From Ilumatobacteraceae bacterium (GTDB lineage: Bacteria; Actinomycetota; Acidimicrobiia; Acidimicrobiales; Ilumatobacteraceae), in NCBI GenBank assembly GCA_033344875.1, contig JAWPMO010000001.1, positions 3,001,595-3,065,594 of the forward strand: 64,000 nt of DNA, given 5' to 3'. Shown here one piece after another: positions 1 through 8,215 of the stretch. Positions within the stretch are counted from its first letter, which is position 1. Each line of letters opens with the position of its first letter. The position numbers were made by a program, and so were the translations under genes. The notes below the pieces were generated by a model. It was not told the origin of the DNA. It saw only the letters and a list, made by a program, of their open reading frames with translations, and made no database searches.

Positions 1-1
1 G

Positions 2-178
2 CCGCCGATCCAAGGCCTCGACGCCGACTACCTGATCGAGAACGAGTACGCGCCGGAGAATCTCCGGTCGGCGGTGCTCACCGACGACATCATCGGCAAG
101 GGGCTCCGATTCGAGCCGCTCGACACCGACACCGACCGCGTCTGGGAAGAGACCTGGTCGAGGTTCACCGCCGGCTGA
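2..178 (+). CDS. ABC transporter substrate-binding protein, C-terminal fragment (polyamine type)
   Basis: Only the last 58 codons are inside the window; the gene begins upstream. The fragment reads in frame to a TGA and ends in a Trp-rich helix (VWEETWSRF). Such an end is usual for PotD/PotF-like periplasmic or lipid-anchored binding proteins of spermidine/putrescine importers. The family call rests mainly on position: three bases later comes a PotB-like permease overlapping a PotC-like permease. The ligand (polyamine, opine or another cationic amine) cannot be told from this fragment. Confidence 0.6.
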   Translation, partial: PPIQGLDADYLIENEYAPENLRSAVLTDDIIGKGLRFEPLDTDTDRVWEETWSRFTAG

Positions 179-181
179 TCG

Positions 182-1120
182 GTGGGTGGCGCACTCGACT
201 ACCCGCCGAGGACCGGGCCGCCATCCGCGCGCGTCCGCGCTGGGTTCTGGGCCGCGCTGGCGACGCCGGGCACGCTCTGGTTGGTCGCGCTGTTCGTGAT
301 CCCGTCGTATGCGATCTTGGCGGTCGCGTTCGGGGGGATCGACCCGATCCTGCGCACCACCGACCCCGAGTGGAACCCATTGGCGTGGGAGTTCGACACG
401 ATGCGCCACGTCCTCGACCGGGTGTTCACCGACGACCTCCGTCGCGTGTTCGCCCGCACCGGGCTGTTCGTCCTGGCGTCGCTGGCCGGCTGCTGTCTGA
501 TCGGCTACCCCGTCGCGTACTACGTCGCCAGGTCAGCGCACCGCTCACGCGGACTCCTGCTCGCGCTGCTGGTGCTGCCGTTCTGGATCAGCTACCTGAT
601 GCGGATGCTGGCCTGGGTCAACCTGCTCCAGACCGACGGCTACATCAACCGTGTGCTCGGCTGGCTCCAACTCGGATCGTCGCGAAACTGGCTCGACGGT
701 GACTGGCCGACCGTCGTGTTCGGCCTGATCTACGGCTACATCCCGTTCTTCATCCTGCCGCTGTACGCCGCGCTCGAACGGCTCGACGGCAAGCTGATCG
801 AGGCGTCGCGCGACCTCGGCGCATCGGCATCCTGGACGTTCCTGCGGGTCACGCTGCCGCTCTCGATTCCCGGGCTGATGGCGGCATCGGTGATCGTCGT
901 GCTGCCGATGTGCGGTGACTACTACACCAACACCTACCTCACCGGCGGGTCGCCGCGCACCGAGATGGTCGGCAACCAGATCGAGTTCTTCCTGCGGGGA
1001 TCGAGCCAGCCGCAGACCGGTGCATCACTCGTGATCGTGCTGATGGTGCTGCTGATGGTGTTGATGGCGTACTACCTCGTGACGATCGCCCGCTCGCAGC
1101 GCGAGGCGGCAGCCGCATGA
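182..1120 (+). CDS. potB: ABC transporter permease, PotB family
   Basis: Inner-membrane permease of 312 residues, the usual length for PotB. It has a long hydrophobic first segment (about residues 20-45) and about six membrane helices. The cytoplasmic EAA loop lies near residue 207 (EASRDLGAS followed by LPLS.PG), where the ATPase docks. The GTG start is three bases after the binding-protein stop. The stop overlaps the next start as ATGA, so the three genes are one operon; the ATPase is presumably upstream of the window. PotB with PotC forms the channel that imports spermidine/putrescine-like amines. The substrate is inferred from family and from the amine-oxidising genes downstream. Confidence 0.85.
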   Translation: MGGALDYPPRTGPPSARVRAGFWAALATPGTLWLVALFVIPSYAILAVAFGGIDPILRTTDPEWNPLAWEFDTMRHVLDRVFTDDLRRVFARTGLFVLASLAGCCLIGYPVAYYVARSAHRSRGLLLALLVLPFWISYLMRMLAWVNLLQTDGYINRVLGWLQLGSSRNWLDGDWPTVVFGLIYGYIPFFILPLYAALERLDGKLIEASRDLGASASWTFLRVTLPLSIPGLMAASVIVVLPMCGDYYTNTYLTGGSPRTEMVGNQIEFFLRGSSQPQTGASLVIVLMVLLMVLMAYYLVTIARSQREAAAA

Positions 1121-1959
1121 AGCGCCGTCGGTTCGGGGCCCTCGCCGCAATCACGTGGCTCTACGTGCTGTGGTCGCTCGTGCCGGTGTTGATCGCCGTG
1201 CGGATCTCGTTCAACTCGGGCAAGAGCCGGTCCACGTTCCAGGCGATGTCTATGCGGTGGTACACCGACGACCCGGCCTCGGTCTGGCAGAGCAACGAGC
1301 TCCAGACCGCTTTGCTCAACACGCTGAAACTGGCCGGCCTGACGATGCTGATCGCGACCCCGCTCGGCGTCGCGATGGCGATCGGCCTGCAACGGTGGCG
1401 CGGCAAGATCTCACGCGGCGCGAACAATCTGATGCTGCTGCCGCTCGTGACGCCCGAGATCGTCGTCGGTGTCTCCCTGTTCCTCGTGTTCACCCAGATC
1501 TACACCGGCGTGCCGCGTGGGTTCACCACGCAGTTGCTCGGCCACGTCACGTTCACGATGTCGTACGTCGTGATCATCGTCCGCGGCCGACTGCTGTCGA
1601 TCGGCATCCAGTTCGAGGAGGCCGCGCGCGACCTGGGCGCATCGCGCACGCAGGCGCTCCGGATGGTGCTCCTGCCGCAACTCGGGCCGGCGATCTTCGC
1701 CAGCCTGATGGTCGTGTTCGCCACGTCGGTCGACGACTTCGTGATCTCGTCGTTCCTGTCGACGGGAGCATCGACCGAGACGGTGCCGATCAAGATCTAC
1801 TCGTCGGCGCGGGCCGCGGCGACCCCGAACGTGAACGCGCTCGCGACCGTGATGCTCGTGATCACGCTCCTCGCCGTCGTCATCGCCTGGCTGGTGATGC
1901 GTCTGTTCCGCCGAGGCGGCGTCGACGGTGACGCCAGCCTCACCAGCATGAGCATCTGA
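1117..1959 (+). CDS. potC: ABC transporter permease, PotC family
   Basis: Second permease of the polyamine-type importer, 280 residues, with about six hydrophobic helices. A clear EAA loop begins near residue 167 (EEAARDLGAS...LLPQLGPAI). The ATG overlaps the potB stop by four bases, indicating translational coupling. The motif SVDDFVISSFLS in the second half is typical of PotC/PotI proteins. It should pair with PotB and an ATPase not in view. The gene ends 19 bp before a convergent methyltransferase, with no clear hairpin between. Confidence 0.85.
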   Translation: MKRRRFGALAAITWLYVLWSLVPVLIAVRISFNSGKSRSTFQAMSMRWYTDDPASVWQSNELQTALLNTLKLAGLTMLIATPLGVAMAIGLQRWRGKISRGANNLMLLPLVTPEIVVGVSLFLVFTQIYTGVPRGFTTQLLGHVTFTMSYVVIIVRGRLLSIGIQFEEAARDLGASRTQALRMVLLPQLGPAIFASLMVVFATSVDDFVISSFLSTGASTETVPIKIYSSARAAATPNVNALATVMLVITLLAVVIAWLVMRLFRRGGVDGDASLTSMSI

Positions 1960-1978
1960 GGTGGGCTCGGCGTTGCGG

Positions 1979-2809
1979 TCAGATGGCCGCCGTCCCCGGT
2001 GATTCCACCGAGACCACATGGGCGGGGGCGTCGAACACCATCGTTCCGTCGGCAGTCACGAACCTGGCCAGGAGTTCCTCGGCCTCGGCCAGGATCTGCT
2101 CGATTCCCGATTCGTCGAGCTGCACGCCCATCACGGGCAGCCACCCGCGCAGATCGGCTTCGACCATCGACCTCACGCTCGGGAATCGGGCCGTCCCGTG
2201 CTGCGTGTCGATCGCGACGCGAGCGACGCCCGCCTCCTCGAACAACGACCGGAGTTCGTCGGTGTCGCCGAGCACGAACGGAGCCCGGAGCGCGTCGGCG
2301 GCCGCGTCGCCCGCTCGGCGACGAAGCAGGTCGACGGTGAGCGGGTACACCTCGGAACGATCGAGCGTCTCCCATACCGCCACCGCGACCCGGCCTCCCG
2401 GCCGCACACACCTCAGCATCTCGCGGATGGCCTGGACCCGGTCGGGGAAGAACATCAGTCCGAACTGGCAGACGACCGCGTCGAATTCGTCGTCGTCGAA
2501 CGGGAGCGCGCCGGCATCGCCTTCGACCCATCGGACGCGGGGTTCGAGCTCCTCGGCGACCGCGAGCATCCCGGGTCCGATGTCGAGACCGTTCACCGCC
2601 CCGTCGGGGCCGACCGCTGACACGGCGGCTCGGGCCAGCACACCGGTGCCGCAGGCGACGTCGAGGACGCGGTCACCGGTCGAGACGGCCGCGGCGTCGA
2701 GCACCGGGGTGGTCCACTGACGGAAGAGCGCCTCGACGTGCAGGCCTTCGTAGGCCCACGCTGCCTCGACCGCTGCCGATTCGTCCGGTGCATCGTCTGC
2801 GCTCATCAC
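1979..2809 (-). CDS. class I SAM-dependent methyltransferase
   Basis: 276 residues with a Rossmann methyltransferase fold. Motif I is VLDVACGTG at residues 48-56, followed by an acidic strand-2 end (NGLDIG) and a motif-II-like DAVVCQFGLMFFPD. This resembles the UbiE/Methyltransf_11 group that acts on small molecules or quinones. It lies downstream of the amine oxidase on the same strand, 133 bp away, and could belong to that transcription unit. The methyl acceptor cannot be predicted. Start choice: MMSADDAP gives a normal N-terminus; an ATG one codon later is equally possible. Confidence 0.75.
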   Translation of the reverse strand: MMSADDAPDESAAVEAAWAYEGLHVEALFRQWTTPVLDAAAVSTGDRVLDVACGTGVLARAAVSAVGPDGAVNGLDIGPGMLAVAEELEPRVRWVEGDAGALPFDDDEFDAVVCQFGLMFFPDRVQAIREMLRCVRPGGRVAVAVWETLDRSEVYPLTVDLLRRRAGDAAADALRAPFVLGDTDELRSLFEEAGVARVAIDTQHGTARFPSVRSMVEADLRGWLPVMGVQLDESGIEQILAEAEELLARFVTADGTMVFDAPAHVVSVESPGTAAI

Positions 2810-2942
2810 GCCTCCTCGGATCCTGGTGGTTCACGGTACCGAACGCTGCCGGGCGCGTACAGCGAGTTTCTCCTTCACCCCGAGAGCTCAACCCCGAGGG
2901 CTCAGCCACCAGCCGGCAGTCCGGGCGGCGACATGACGAGCG

Positions 2943-4217
2943 TCAGCCGTGACGGCCGGCGGCGGCGATCTCTGCTGCCGCGCGGCGACCCGACATGTAC
3001 GCGCCGTGCACCGTGCCGAAGTGACGCGGCACGGTGTGCTCACCGGCGAAGAACAGGCGGTCGGACCCGGGCCGGGCGAGCTGCGCCATGTCGGCGGGGC
3101 CGCCGCCGACCGGGACGTAGCTGTACGAGCCCGAGGCGAACGGGTCGTTGGTCCAGTCGGTCATGTGGACCGCGATCGGGTCGGGCGCGTCGGGGATCAT
3201 CGTGCGCAGCACGTCGAGCGCCTTGGCCACTCGTTCGTCGAGGGAGCGGTCCGCTAGACCGGGGGTGGCGAGCGGGTTGTAGAACGCGATCAGGGTCGGC
3301 GCGCCGGCGTGGTACGACGTGTCGATCCAGGTCGGGAATCGGTGGTCGTCGGACACGAACGTCATCCGACGGGCCGAGGCCGGCCAGAACCGTTCGTCGA
3401 AGCGGAACACCGCCTTCTCGAGGTTCGCCATCGCGAGCCGGTCGGCTGCGGCTTCGTGCTCGGGGACCGCCGGAGTGAAGGCGACTCGACGTTGCTGGAG
3501 CACGGTCAGCGGCACGGTGACGACGACCCGGTCACCGTCGTACCGAGACGTCGCAGTCGTGACGACACAGCCGTCGGTGCCGTGGTCGACCGCCAGCACG
3601 GTTTCGCCGAGCCGGATGTCGAGTCCGGCCGCGAGATGTTCGACGAGCCGGGCGTAGCCGCCGGTGATCATCACGTTGCCGCCGGCATGGTCGACGTAGC
3701 CCGCGGTGCCGGGCACCGACACCCGGTCGGGCAGGCCGGCGATGTTCAGCGTCGCCTCGAGCCACTCGATCCCGAATCTGACGACGTCGGCCTGGTCGCC
3801 GGTGAGCCGCCGGTCTTGCACGTACCACTCGGCTGCGTCGTGGTACGTCGCCGACGGGCCGAGCGCGGCCGCCGCCTCGGCCGGGTCGAAGTCGGCCTGG
3901 CTCGCGACCAGCGTCGCTGCCACGTGCGCGGGCGCCCACCCCTCGCCGTCGACGAAGACGGTGAGGCCCATCCCCCACAGCCCGTCGTTCGCCCAGGTCA
4001 GGCCTGCCGAGCGGACCTCGTCGGCGAGCGGGTTGTCGATCGGCCCATGGATCCACGAACCGCCGAGGTCGATCGCTGCACCGCCGACGTCGGCCGTCCA
4101 GGTCCGGCCGCCGACGCGGTCGCGGGCGTCGAGCACCGTCACATCGGCGCCGTGCCGCGCGAGGTCGCGAGCCGCGGTCAGCCCCGACACGCCCGCGCCC
4201 ACGACGATCACCCGCAT
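2943..4217 (-). CDS. flavin-containing amine oxidase (monoamine oxidase family)
   Basis: 424-residue FAD amine oxidase. The N-terminus is a dinucleotide-binding fold with GAGVSG at residues 7-12, DARDRVGGRTW in the second strand, and a C-terminal FAD clamp (FFAGEHT..HFGTVHGA..SG). The family oxidises primary, secondary or poly-amines to aldehyde or imine plus hydrogen peroxide. The ATG at 4217 was chosen because the open frame above it runs into an insertion sequence, and the dinucleotide-binding strand must begin close to the start. Before the insertion this gene began 11 bp after the stop of the upstream FAD oxidoreductase. It is now about 1.1 kb away and may be poorly expressed or driven from the element. 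Confidence 0.85.
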   Translation of the reverse strand: MRVIVVGAGVSGLTAARDLARHGADVTVLDARDRVGGRTWTADVGGAAIDLGGSWIHGPIDNPLADEVRSAGLTWANDGLWGMGLTVFVDGEGWAPAHVAATLVASQADFDPAEAAAALGPSATYHDAAEWYVQDRRLTGDQADVVRFGIEWLEATLNIAGLPDRVSVPGTAGYVDHAGGNVMITGGYARLVEHLAAGLDIRLGETVLAVDHGTDGCVVTTATSRYDGDRVVVTVPLTVLQQRRVAFTPAVPEHEAAADRLAMANLEKAVFRFDERFWPASARRMTFVSDDHRFPTWIDTSYHAGAPTLIAFYNPLATPGLADRSLDERVAKALDVLRTMIPDAPDPIAVHMTDWTNDPFASGSYSYVPVGGGPADMAQLARPGSDRLFFAGEHTVPRHFGTVHGAYMSGRRAAAEIAAAGRHG

Positions 4218-4227
4218 CCGACGACCC

Positions 4228-4233
4228 ACTAGC
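4228..4233. repeat. target-site duplication, left copy (ACTAGC)
   Basis: Six bases ACTAGC immediately outside the left terminal repeat of the insertion sequence. The same six bases lie immediately outside the right end. IS481 of Bordetella is known to prefer NCTAGN sites and duplicate six bases, which fits exactly. Confidence 0.85.
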
Positions 4234-4256
4234 TGTGATGACCGGGAACGTTGTCC
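4234..4256 (+). repeat. IS481 left terminal inverted repeat
   Basis: 23 bases beginning TGTG and ending ACGTTGTCC. Aligned end to end without gaps, 17 of 23 positions match the reverse complement of 5300-5322. The conserved blocks are TGTG, CGGG and ACGTTGTCC. Confidence 0.8.
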
Positions 4257-4351
4257 CTGGCGGGATGGGATTGTTGGTCCGCTGAATAGGTGAGCCCTCC
4301 GAGCGAGGCTGTGTGTCTTCGACAACGCACACCACTCGCAAGGAGAGCTCG

Positions 4352-5327
4352 ATGGGACACGCTAGAACCCAACACCCGAACGCGTCACTGACACCGCTCG
4401 GTCGCCGCAAGATGATTGCCTGTGTGATCGATCGGGGCTGGACGATCGAAGCCACTGCGGAACGGTTCCAGGTCGACGCGAAGACAGTTCGGAAGTGGCG
4501 GGACCGGTTCGTCGCCGAAGGGTCGTCGGGTTTGTTGGATCGTTCGTCGCGGCCGCACCGTTCTCCGAGCGCAACACCTGATGATTGTCGGCGGCGGATC
4601 ATCGAGCTGCGTCAACAGCATCGGTGGGGTGCTGCCCACATCGGGTTCGAGGTTGGTCGGGCCAGTTCCACGGTGCAGAAGATCCTCATCGCCGAGGGTC
4701 TTGGCCGGCTCGACTCCGGTGATCGTGCCACCAAGGACTCGGTCGTGCGCTATCAGCGCGATCGGCCCGGTGAGCTGGTCCACGTCGACGTCAAGAAACT
4801 CGCTGGCATCCCCGACGGTGGCGGTTGGCGAATCCACGGCAAAGGCAACGCCCCCACGGCGAAACGGTCAACTACCGGTTACAGGTTCCTGCACTCGGCG
4901 CTCGATGACCGCACCCGCCTCGTCTACTCCGAGATCCACGCCAACGAACAAGCCGTCACCGCCGTCGCCTTCTGGCACCGAGCGAACACCTGGTTCAACG
5001 CTCACGGCATCACCGTCGAACGAGTGCTGACCGACAACGGGTCCTGCTACAAGAGTCACCTGTGGCGAGACACGCTGCTCGCTGCCGGGATCACCCCGAA
5101 ACGGACACGACCGTTCCGACCCCAGACCAACGGCAAGATCGAACGCTTTCACCCGAATCCTGCTCGAGGAATGGGCCTACATCCGCGACTGGCACAGCGA
5201 CGACGAACGCTCAGTCGAGTACGACCACTTCGTGCACTTCTACAATCACCACCGAGCACACGGCGCACTCGGATGGTCAACACCAATCGACACGCTCAAG
5301 GACAACGTCCCCGTCATGCACAACTAG
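4352..5327 (+). pseudogene. IS481-family transposase, frameshifted
   Basis: The start is the ATG after a good ribosome site (AAGGAGA). Residues 1-110 are helix-turn-helix DNA-binding domains (KTVRKWRDRF). The integrase core follows with DDE residues visible in HVDVKK, LTDNGS and NGKIERFH. Right after KIERFH (about 5152) the frame is broken by one extra C in a CCC run (5152-5154). The remaining 57 codons, typical of the family (EEWAYIRDWH, FYNHHRAHGALG), continue in the +1 frame to a TAG at 5327. Repairing the shift gives about 324 residues, normal for IS481. Without the C-terminus the enzyme is probably dead. A sequencing error or rare recoding is possible. Confidence 0.85.
5300..5322 (-). 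repeat. IS481 right terminal inverted repeat
   Basis: Read on the minus strand it begins TGTG and ends ACGTTGTCC like the left end. It lies inside the last codons of the transposase, so gene and element end together. Confidence 0.8.
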
Positions 5328-5328
5328 C
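5323..5328. repeat. target-site duplication, right copy (ACTAGC)
   Basis: Second copy of the ACTAGC duplication. It contains both the TAG stop of the transposase (plus strand) and the TAG stop of the FAD oxidoreductase (minus strand). Confidence 0.85.
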
Positions 5329-6925
5329 TGTACACCTGGCCGGCGAGGTCGGCGAGGATCCGCTGGCTGGCGAGCTTGCCGGGGCCACCGCTGACGCAGC
5401 CACCGGGATGGGTGCCCGAGCCGCACTGGTAGTAGCCGTCGATCGGGGTGCGGTACTGGCTCCAGCCCGGTGCCGGCCGGAAGAAGTACATCTGTGGTGC
5501 GAGGAACTCACCGTGGAAGATGTTGCCCTCGGGCAGCCCGGCGACGGTCTCGATGTCGAGCGGCGTCACGATCTCACGCTGCAGCACGAGGTCGCCGAAG
5601 CCGGGGAAGAACGACTCGAGCGTGTCCTGCACGTTGTCGGCCATCTGCTCACGCTCGGTCGTCCAGTCGCTGCCCCTGAGTTCGTAGGGGGTGTAGTGGA
5701 CGAAGCACGACATCACGTGCTTGCCGGGCGGCGCCATGTCGGGGTCGATCGTCGACTGGATCGCACCGTCGATGTAGGGGCGTGTCGAGTACCAGCCGTA
5801 CTTCGCTTCGTCGAAAGCCCGTTCGAGGTACTCCATCGACGGCCCGATGTTGGTGAATCCGCGGAACATGTCGCCGCGCTCGCCGAGCGACGGGTACTTC
5901 GGGAGCCCGTCGAGCGCGAAGTTCACCTTCGACGATGTGCCCTGGTAGCGGTAGCGACGGAGGCTGTCGACGAGGTCGGTCGGCAGCTCGCGCTGGTCGA
6001 CGAACTTCGTGAACGTGCGTCGCGGGTCGGCGGCCGACACGACCACCTTCGCTCGGAGTTCGGTGCCGTCGGTCAGTGCCACGCCCAGCGCCTTGCCGTT
6101 GGACGTGATCACCTGTTCGACCTCGGCGCCGAGCCGGATGTCGGCACCGAACCCCTCAGCGGCGCGGGCGAGCACCTGGGTGAAGCCACCGTTGCCGCCC
6201 TTGTGGAACGCCCACGAGCCGTAGTGGCCGTCGTGTTCGCCCATCCCGTGGAACAGCAGCACGAGCCCGGAGCCCTGCGACATCGGACCGACCTTGGTGC
6301 CGATGATGCCCGACGACGCGAGGTAGCCCTTGATGATGTCGCTCTCGAAGTAGTCGTCGAGGAAATCGGCCGCGCTCCCGGTGAGGAGACGCACCAGGTT
6401 GTGGAGCACGGTCGGCTCGATGCCGCGCATGTGTTTGGCGAGGTCGGCGAGTTCCGCCAGGCCCTCGGGTGACGTCGCGAAGATGTCGGGTGGCGCCTTG
6501 TCGAAGAGCGGCTTGACCGCCCGTACGACCATCTCGATGTCGTGGCTGTACTGGTCGTACGCATCGGCATCGTGTTGCGAGTGGCGGGCGATCTCGATGA
6601 TGTTCTCGTTGCGGTCCTGACCCATCACGAGCGCGTCGCCGTTCTCCATCGGGCAGAACGACGACGGCATCAACAGTGGCATGAAGCCGTGCTCGACCAG
6701 GTCGAGGTCGTGGATGATGTCGGGACGCAGCAGGCTGAGCGCATATGAGAAGGTGGTGAACTGGAACCCCGGTCGCAGCTCCTCGGTGATCGCCGCGCCA
6801 CCGACGACGTGACGACGCTCGAGGATCAGCGTGCGCAGCCCCGCCTTGGCCAGGTAGGCGCCGTTGACGAGACCGTTGTGGCCGCCCCCGATGACGATCG
6901 CGTCGTACTCGGTGCTCGCGCTCAT
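5324..6925 (-). CDS. FAD-dependent oxidoreductase, phytoene-desaturase/PYROXD2-like
   Basis: 533 residues. The FAD-binding strand is DAIVIGGGHNGLVNGAYLA at residues 8-26, followed by ERRHVVGGAA. A C-terminal FAD motif (CGSGTHPGGCVSGGPG) is typical of the CrtI-like NAD(P)/FAD superfamily. Its overall length and the GHNGL/GTHPGGCVSG signatures are closer to the PYROXD2 branch than to true carotenoid desaturases, and no carotenoid gene is nearby. The ATG at 6925 overlaps the upstream GcvT-like stop by four bases (ATGA). Partners therefore suggest oxidation of an N-methylated or amine substrate with one-carbon transfer. The true substrate is unknown. Confidence 0.8.
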   Translation of the reverse strand: MSASTEYDAIVIGGGHNGLVNGAYLAKAGLRTLILERRHVVGGAAITEELRPGFQFTTFSYALSLLRPDIIHDLDLVEHGFMPLLMPSSFCPMENGDALVMGQDRNENIIEIARHSQHDADAYDQYSHDIEMVVRAVKPLFDKAPPDIFATSPEGLAELADLAKHMRGIEPTVLHNLVRLLTGSAADFLDDYFESDIIKGYLASSGIIGTKVGPMSQGSGLVLLFHGMGEHDGHYGSWAFHKGGNGGFTQVLARAAEGFGADIRLGAEVEQVITSNGKALGVALTDGTELRAKVVVSAADPRRTFTKFVDQRELPTDLVDSLRRYRYQGTSSKVNFALDGLPKYPSLGERGDMFRGFTNIGPSMEYLERAFDEAKYGWYSTRPYIDGAIQSTIDPDMAPPGKHVMSCFVHYTPYELRGSDWTTEREQMADNVQDTLESFFPGFGDLVLQREIVTPLDIETVAGLPEGNIFHGEFLAPQMYFFRPAPGWSQYRTPIDGYYQCGSGTHPGGCVSGGPGKLASQRILADLAGQVYS

Positions 6926-8157
6926 GATGCTGCTCCTGGGCTGGTCGACGTGGACGGGACGTCGGTCTTGCGTGGCGGGTTGAACAGGGGCGTGCGGGCG
7001 ACCTCGGCGCCGACCTGCACGTACCGGTGGTTGATCGTGAACTCGAGGTTGACGCGGGTGCCCGTCTTGGCGAGGTCGGGCCGGATCCGGGCGAGCGCGA
7101 TGTGGCGCTGCAGCATCGGTGAGTACATGAAGCTGGTCGCGTACCCGACGCGCTGTGCGGCGTCGTCGTAGACCATCATGTCCTCGTGGACCGGTGTGTG
7201 GTCCTTGGGCGGCACCATGTCGGCCGCGGTGTACTTGGCGGCGTGGTCGTACGGGTCGACCAGGAGGCCCATCATCTTCCAGCGCGACGTGCCGTCGGCC
7301 CGCTCGCGCCGGATCGCGTTGCGGCCGACGAACGGGCGGGTGTCGTCGTCGATGCCCTTGAGCATCCAACCGAGACCGAGTTCGTCGGGGGTCGAGCGGT
7401 GCTCGTCGTTCTCGGCCAGGCGGCTCGCCTCGAAGTCGACGTTGACGAGCAGCAGACCGGCTTCGATGCGAGCCATCAGCAACGCCGTCTGCCCGAACGG
7501 CAGCAATCCGTACGGGAGACCGGCCTCGGTGACCGCGTCCCACACGGCGTTGGCGTCGGCGGCGTCGCAGAAGATCTCGTAGCCGAGGTCGCCGGTGAAA
7601 CCGGTCCGCGAGATGTTGACCGCGACGTCGCCGAGCTCGGCCGGCACGTGATCGAAGAAGGCGAGGTGCTCGACCTCGGGCGTGAGTTGCGACAGGATCG
7701 CCCGGCTGTTCGGCCCCTGGATCGCCAGGGTGGCATGGTCGTACGTGACCTCGGTGATCTCGACCGACAGCCCGCCGACCAGGTTCCGGAAGTAGGCGAG
7801 GTTCGGTTCGGCCGCCGTGAGCAGGAACTCGTCGGCGCCGTGTCGGAACACGACGCCGTCCTCGTTGACGTAGCCGCGGTCGTCACACCAGATCGTGTAC
7901 TGGGCCTGGCCGGGCCGACACGTTCGGATGTCACGCGTCAGCACGCCGGCGAGGAAGCGCTCGGCGTCGCGCCCGACGATCCGGTACTTGTAGAGCGGCG
8001 ACGAATCGAAGATGCCGGCCGCGTTGCGGATCGCGACGTACTCGAACTTCTCCGACATCTGGTACTTGTCGACGACCAGGTGACCCGACCAGTGGCTCCA
8101 CAACGACGTCTGGTTGGCGGCCGCAACACGATCGTGGAACGGCGACTGTCGAATCAT
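6922..8157 (-). CDS. GcvT-family aminomethyltransferase (folate-dependent demethylase-like)
   Basis: 411 residues with the GcvT fold. LAIQGPNSRAIL and SRTGFTGDLGYEIF, both family signatures, occur mid-protein. A C-terminal beta-barrel domain contains VGYATS..YSP. GcvT relatives move a methyl(ene) group from an amine, O-methyl or S-methyl compound to tetrahydrofolate. Other glycine-cleavage genes (gcvH, gcvP) are absent, so this is more likely a stand-alone demethylase (of the DmdA/LigM/sarcosine-oxidase-alpha type) than part of glycine cleavage. It is the first gene of the minus-strand operon and diverges from a TetR gene 58 bp away. The ATG at 8157 lies before the conserved N-terminus; longer frames run into the regulator. 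Confidence 0.8.
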   Translation of the reverse strand: MIRQSPFHDRVAAANQTSLWSHWSGHLVVDKYQMSEKFEYVAIRNAAGIFDSSPLYKYRIVGRDAERFLAGVLTRDIRTCRPGQAQYTIWCDDRGYVNEDGVVFRHGADEFLLTAAEPNLAYFRNLVGGLSVEITEVTYDHATLAIQGPNSRAILSQLTPEVEHLAFFDHVPAELGDVAVNISRTGFTGDLGYEIFCDAADANAVWDAVTEAGLPYGLLPFGQTALLMARIEAGLLLVNVDFEASRLAENDEHRSTPDELGLGWMLKGIDDDTRPFVGRNAIRRERADGTSRWKMMGLLVDPYDHAAKYTAADMVPPKDHTPVHEDMMVYDDAAQRVGYATSFMYSPMLQRHIALARIRPDLAKTGTRVNLEFTINHRYVQVGAEVARTPLFNPPRKTDVPSTSTSPGAAS

Positions 8158-8177
8158 GGATGGACGGTACCGCGTTG

Positions 8178-8207
8178 TTGGACAAGCGCGCAATAGCTGT
8201 CTAGGGT
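8178..8207 (+). promoter_or_regulatory. TetR promoter with overlapping inverted repeat
   Basis: A -35-like TTGGAC (8178-8183) and a -10-like TAGGGT (8202-8207) are 18 bp apart. The -10 ends 8 bp before the ATG, so a leaderless transcript is likely. Half-sites TTGGACA (8178-8184) and TGTCTAG (8198-8204) form an imperfect inverted repeat across the promoter. This is a plausible operator for the adjacent TetR and for the divergent operon. Confidence 0.45.
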
Positions 8208-8215
8208 GCCGAGCG

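Larger units (their letters stand above)
4234..5322 (+). mobile_element. IS481-family insertion sequence, 1089 bp, complete ends
   Basis: The element is bounded by imperfect inverted repeats that start TGTG and share CGGG and ACGTTGTCC blocks, and by the duplication ACTAGC on both sides. Its single plus-strand transposase is of the IS481 type (winged-helix/HTH then DDE) and fills almost the whole element, with the stop codon lying across the right end. The 1089 bp size is normal for IS481. It interrupts an amine-catabolic operon at the junction of two genes without breaking either reading frame. The transposase frameshift suggests it is no longer autonomous. Confidence 0.88.

Noticed and set aside
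4218-4325. Longer N-terminus of the amine oxidase reaching into the insertion sequence
   Set aside because: The added 36 residues are encoded by the IS; the FAD fold starts at the ATG at 4217, which matches the pre-insertion junction.
5154-6472. Transposase frame 0 running on for 440 codons beyond the element
   Set aside because: After the one-base insertion the frame only reads antisense to the FAD oxidoreductase.
5324-6925. Carotenoid phytoene desaturase (crtI)
   Set aside because: No crtB/crtE neighbours; the GHNGL and GTHPGGCVSG motifs and the GcvT overlap favour the PYROXD2 branch.
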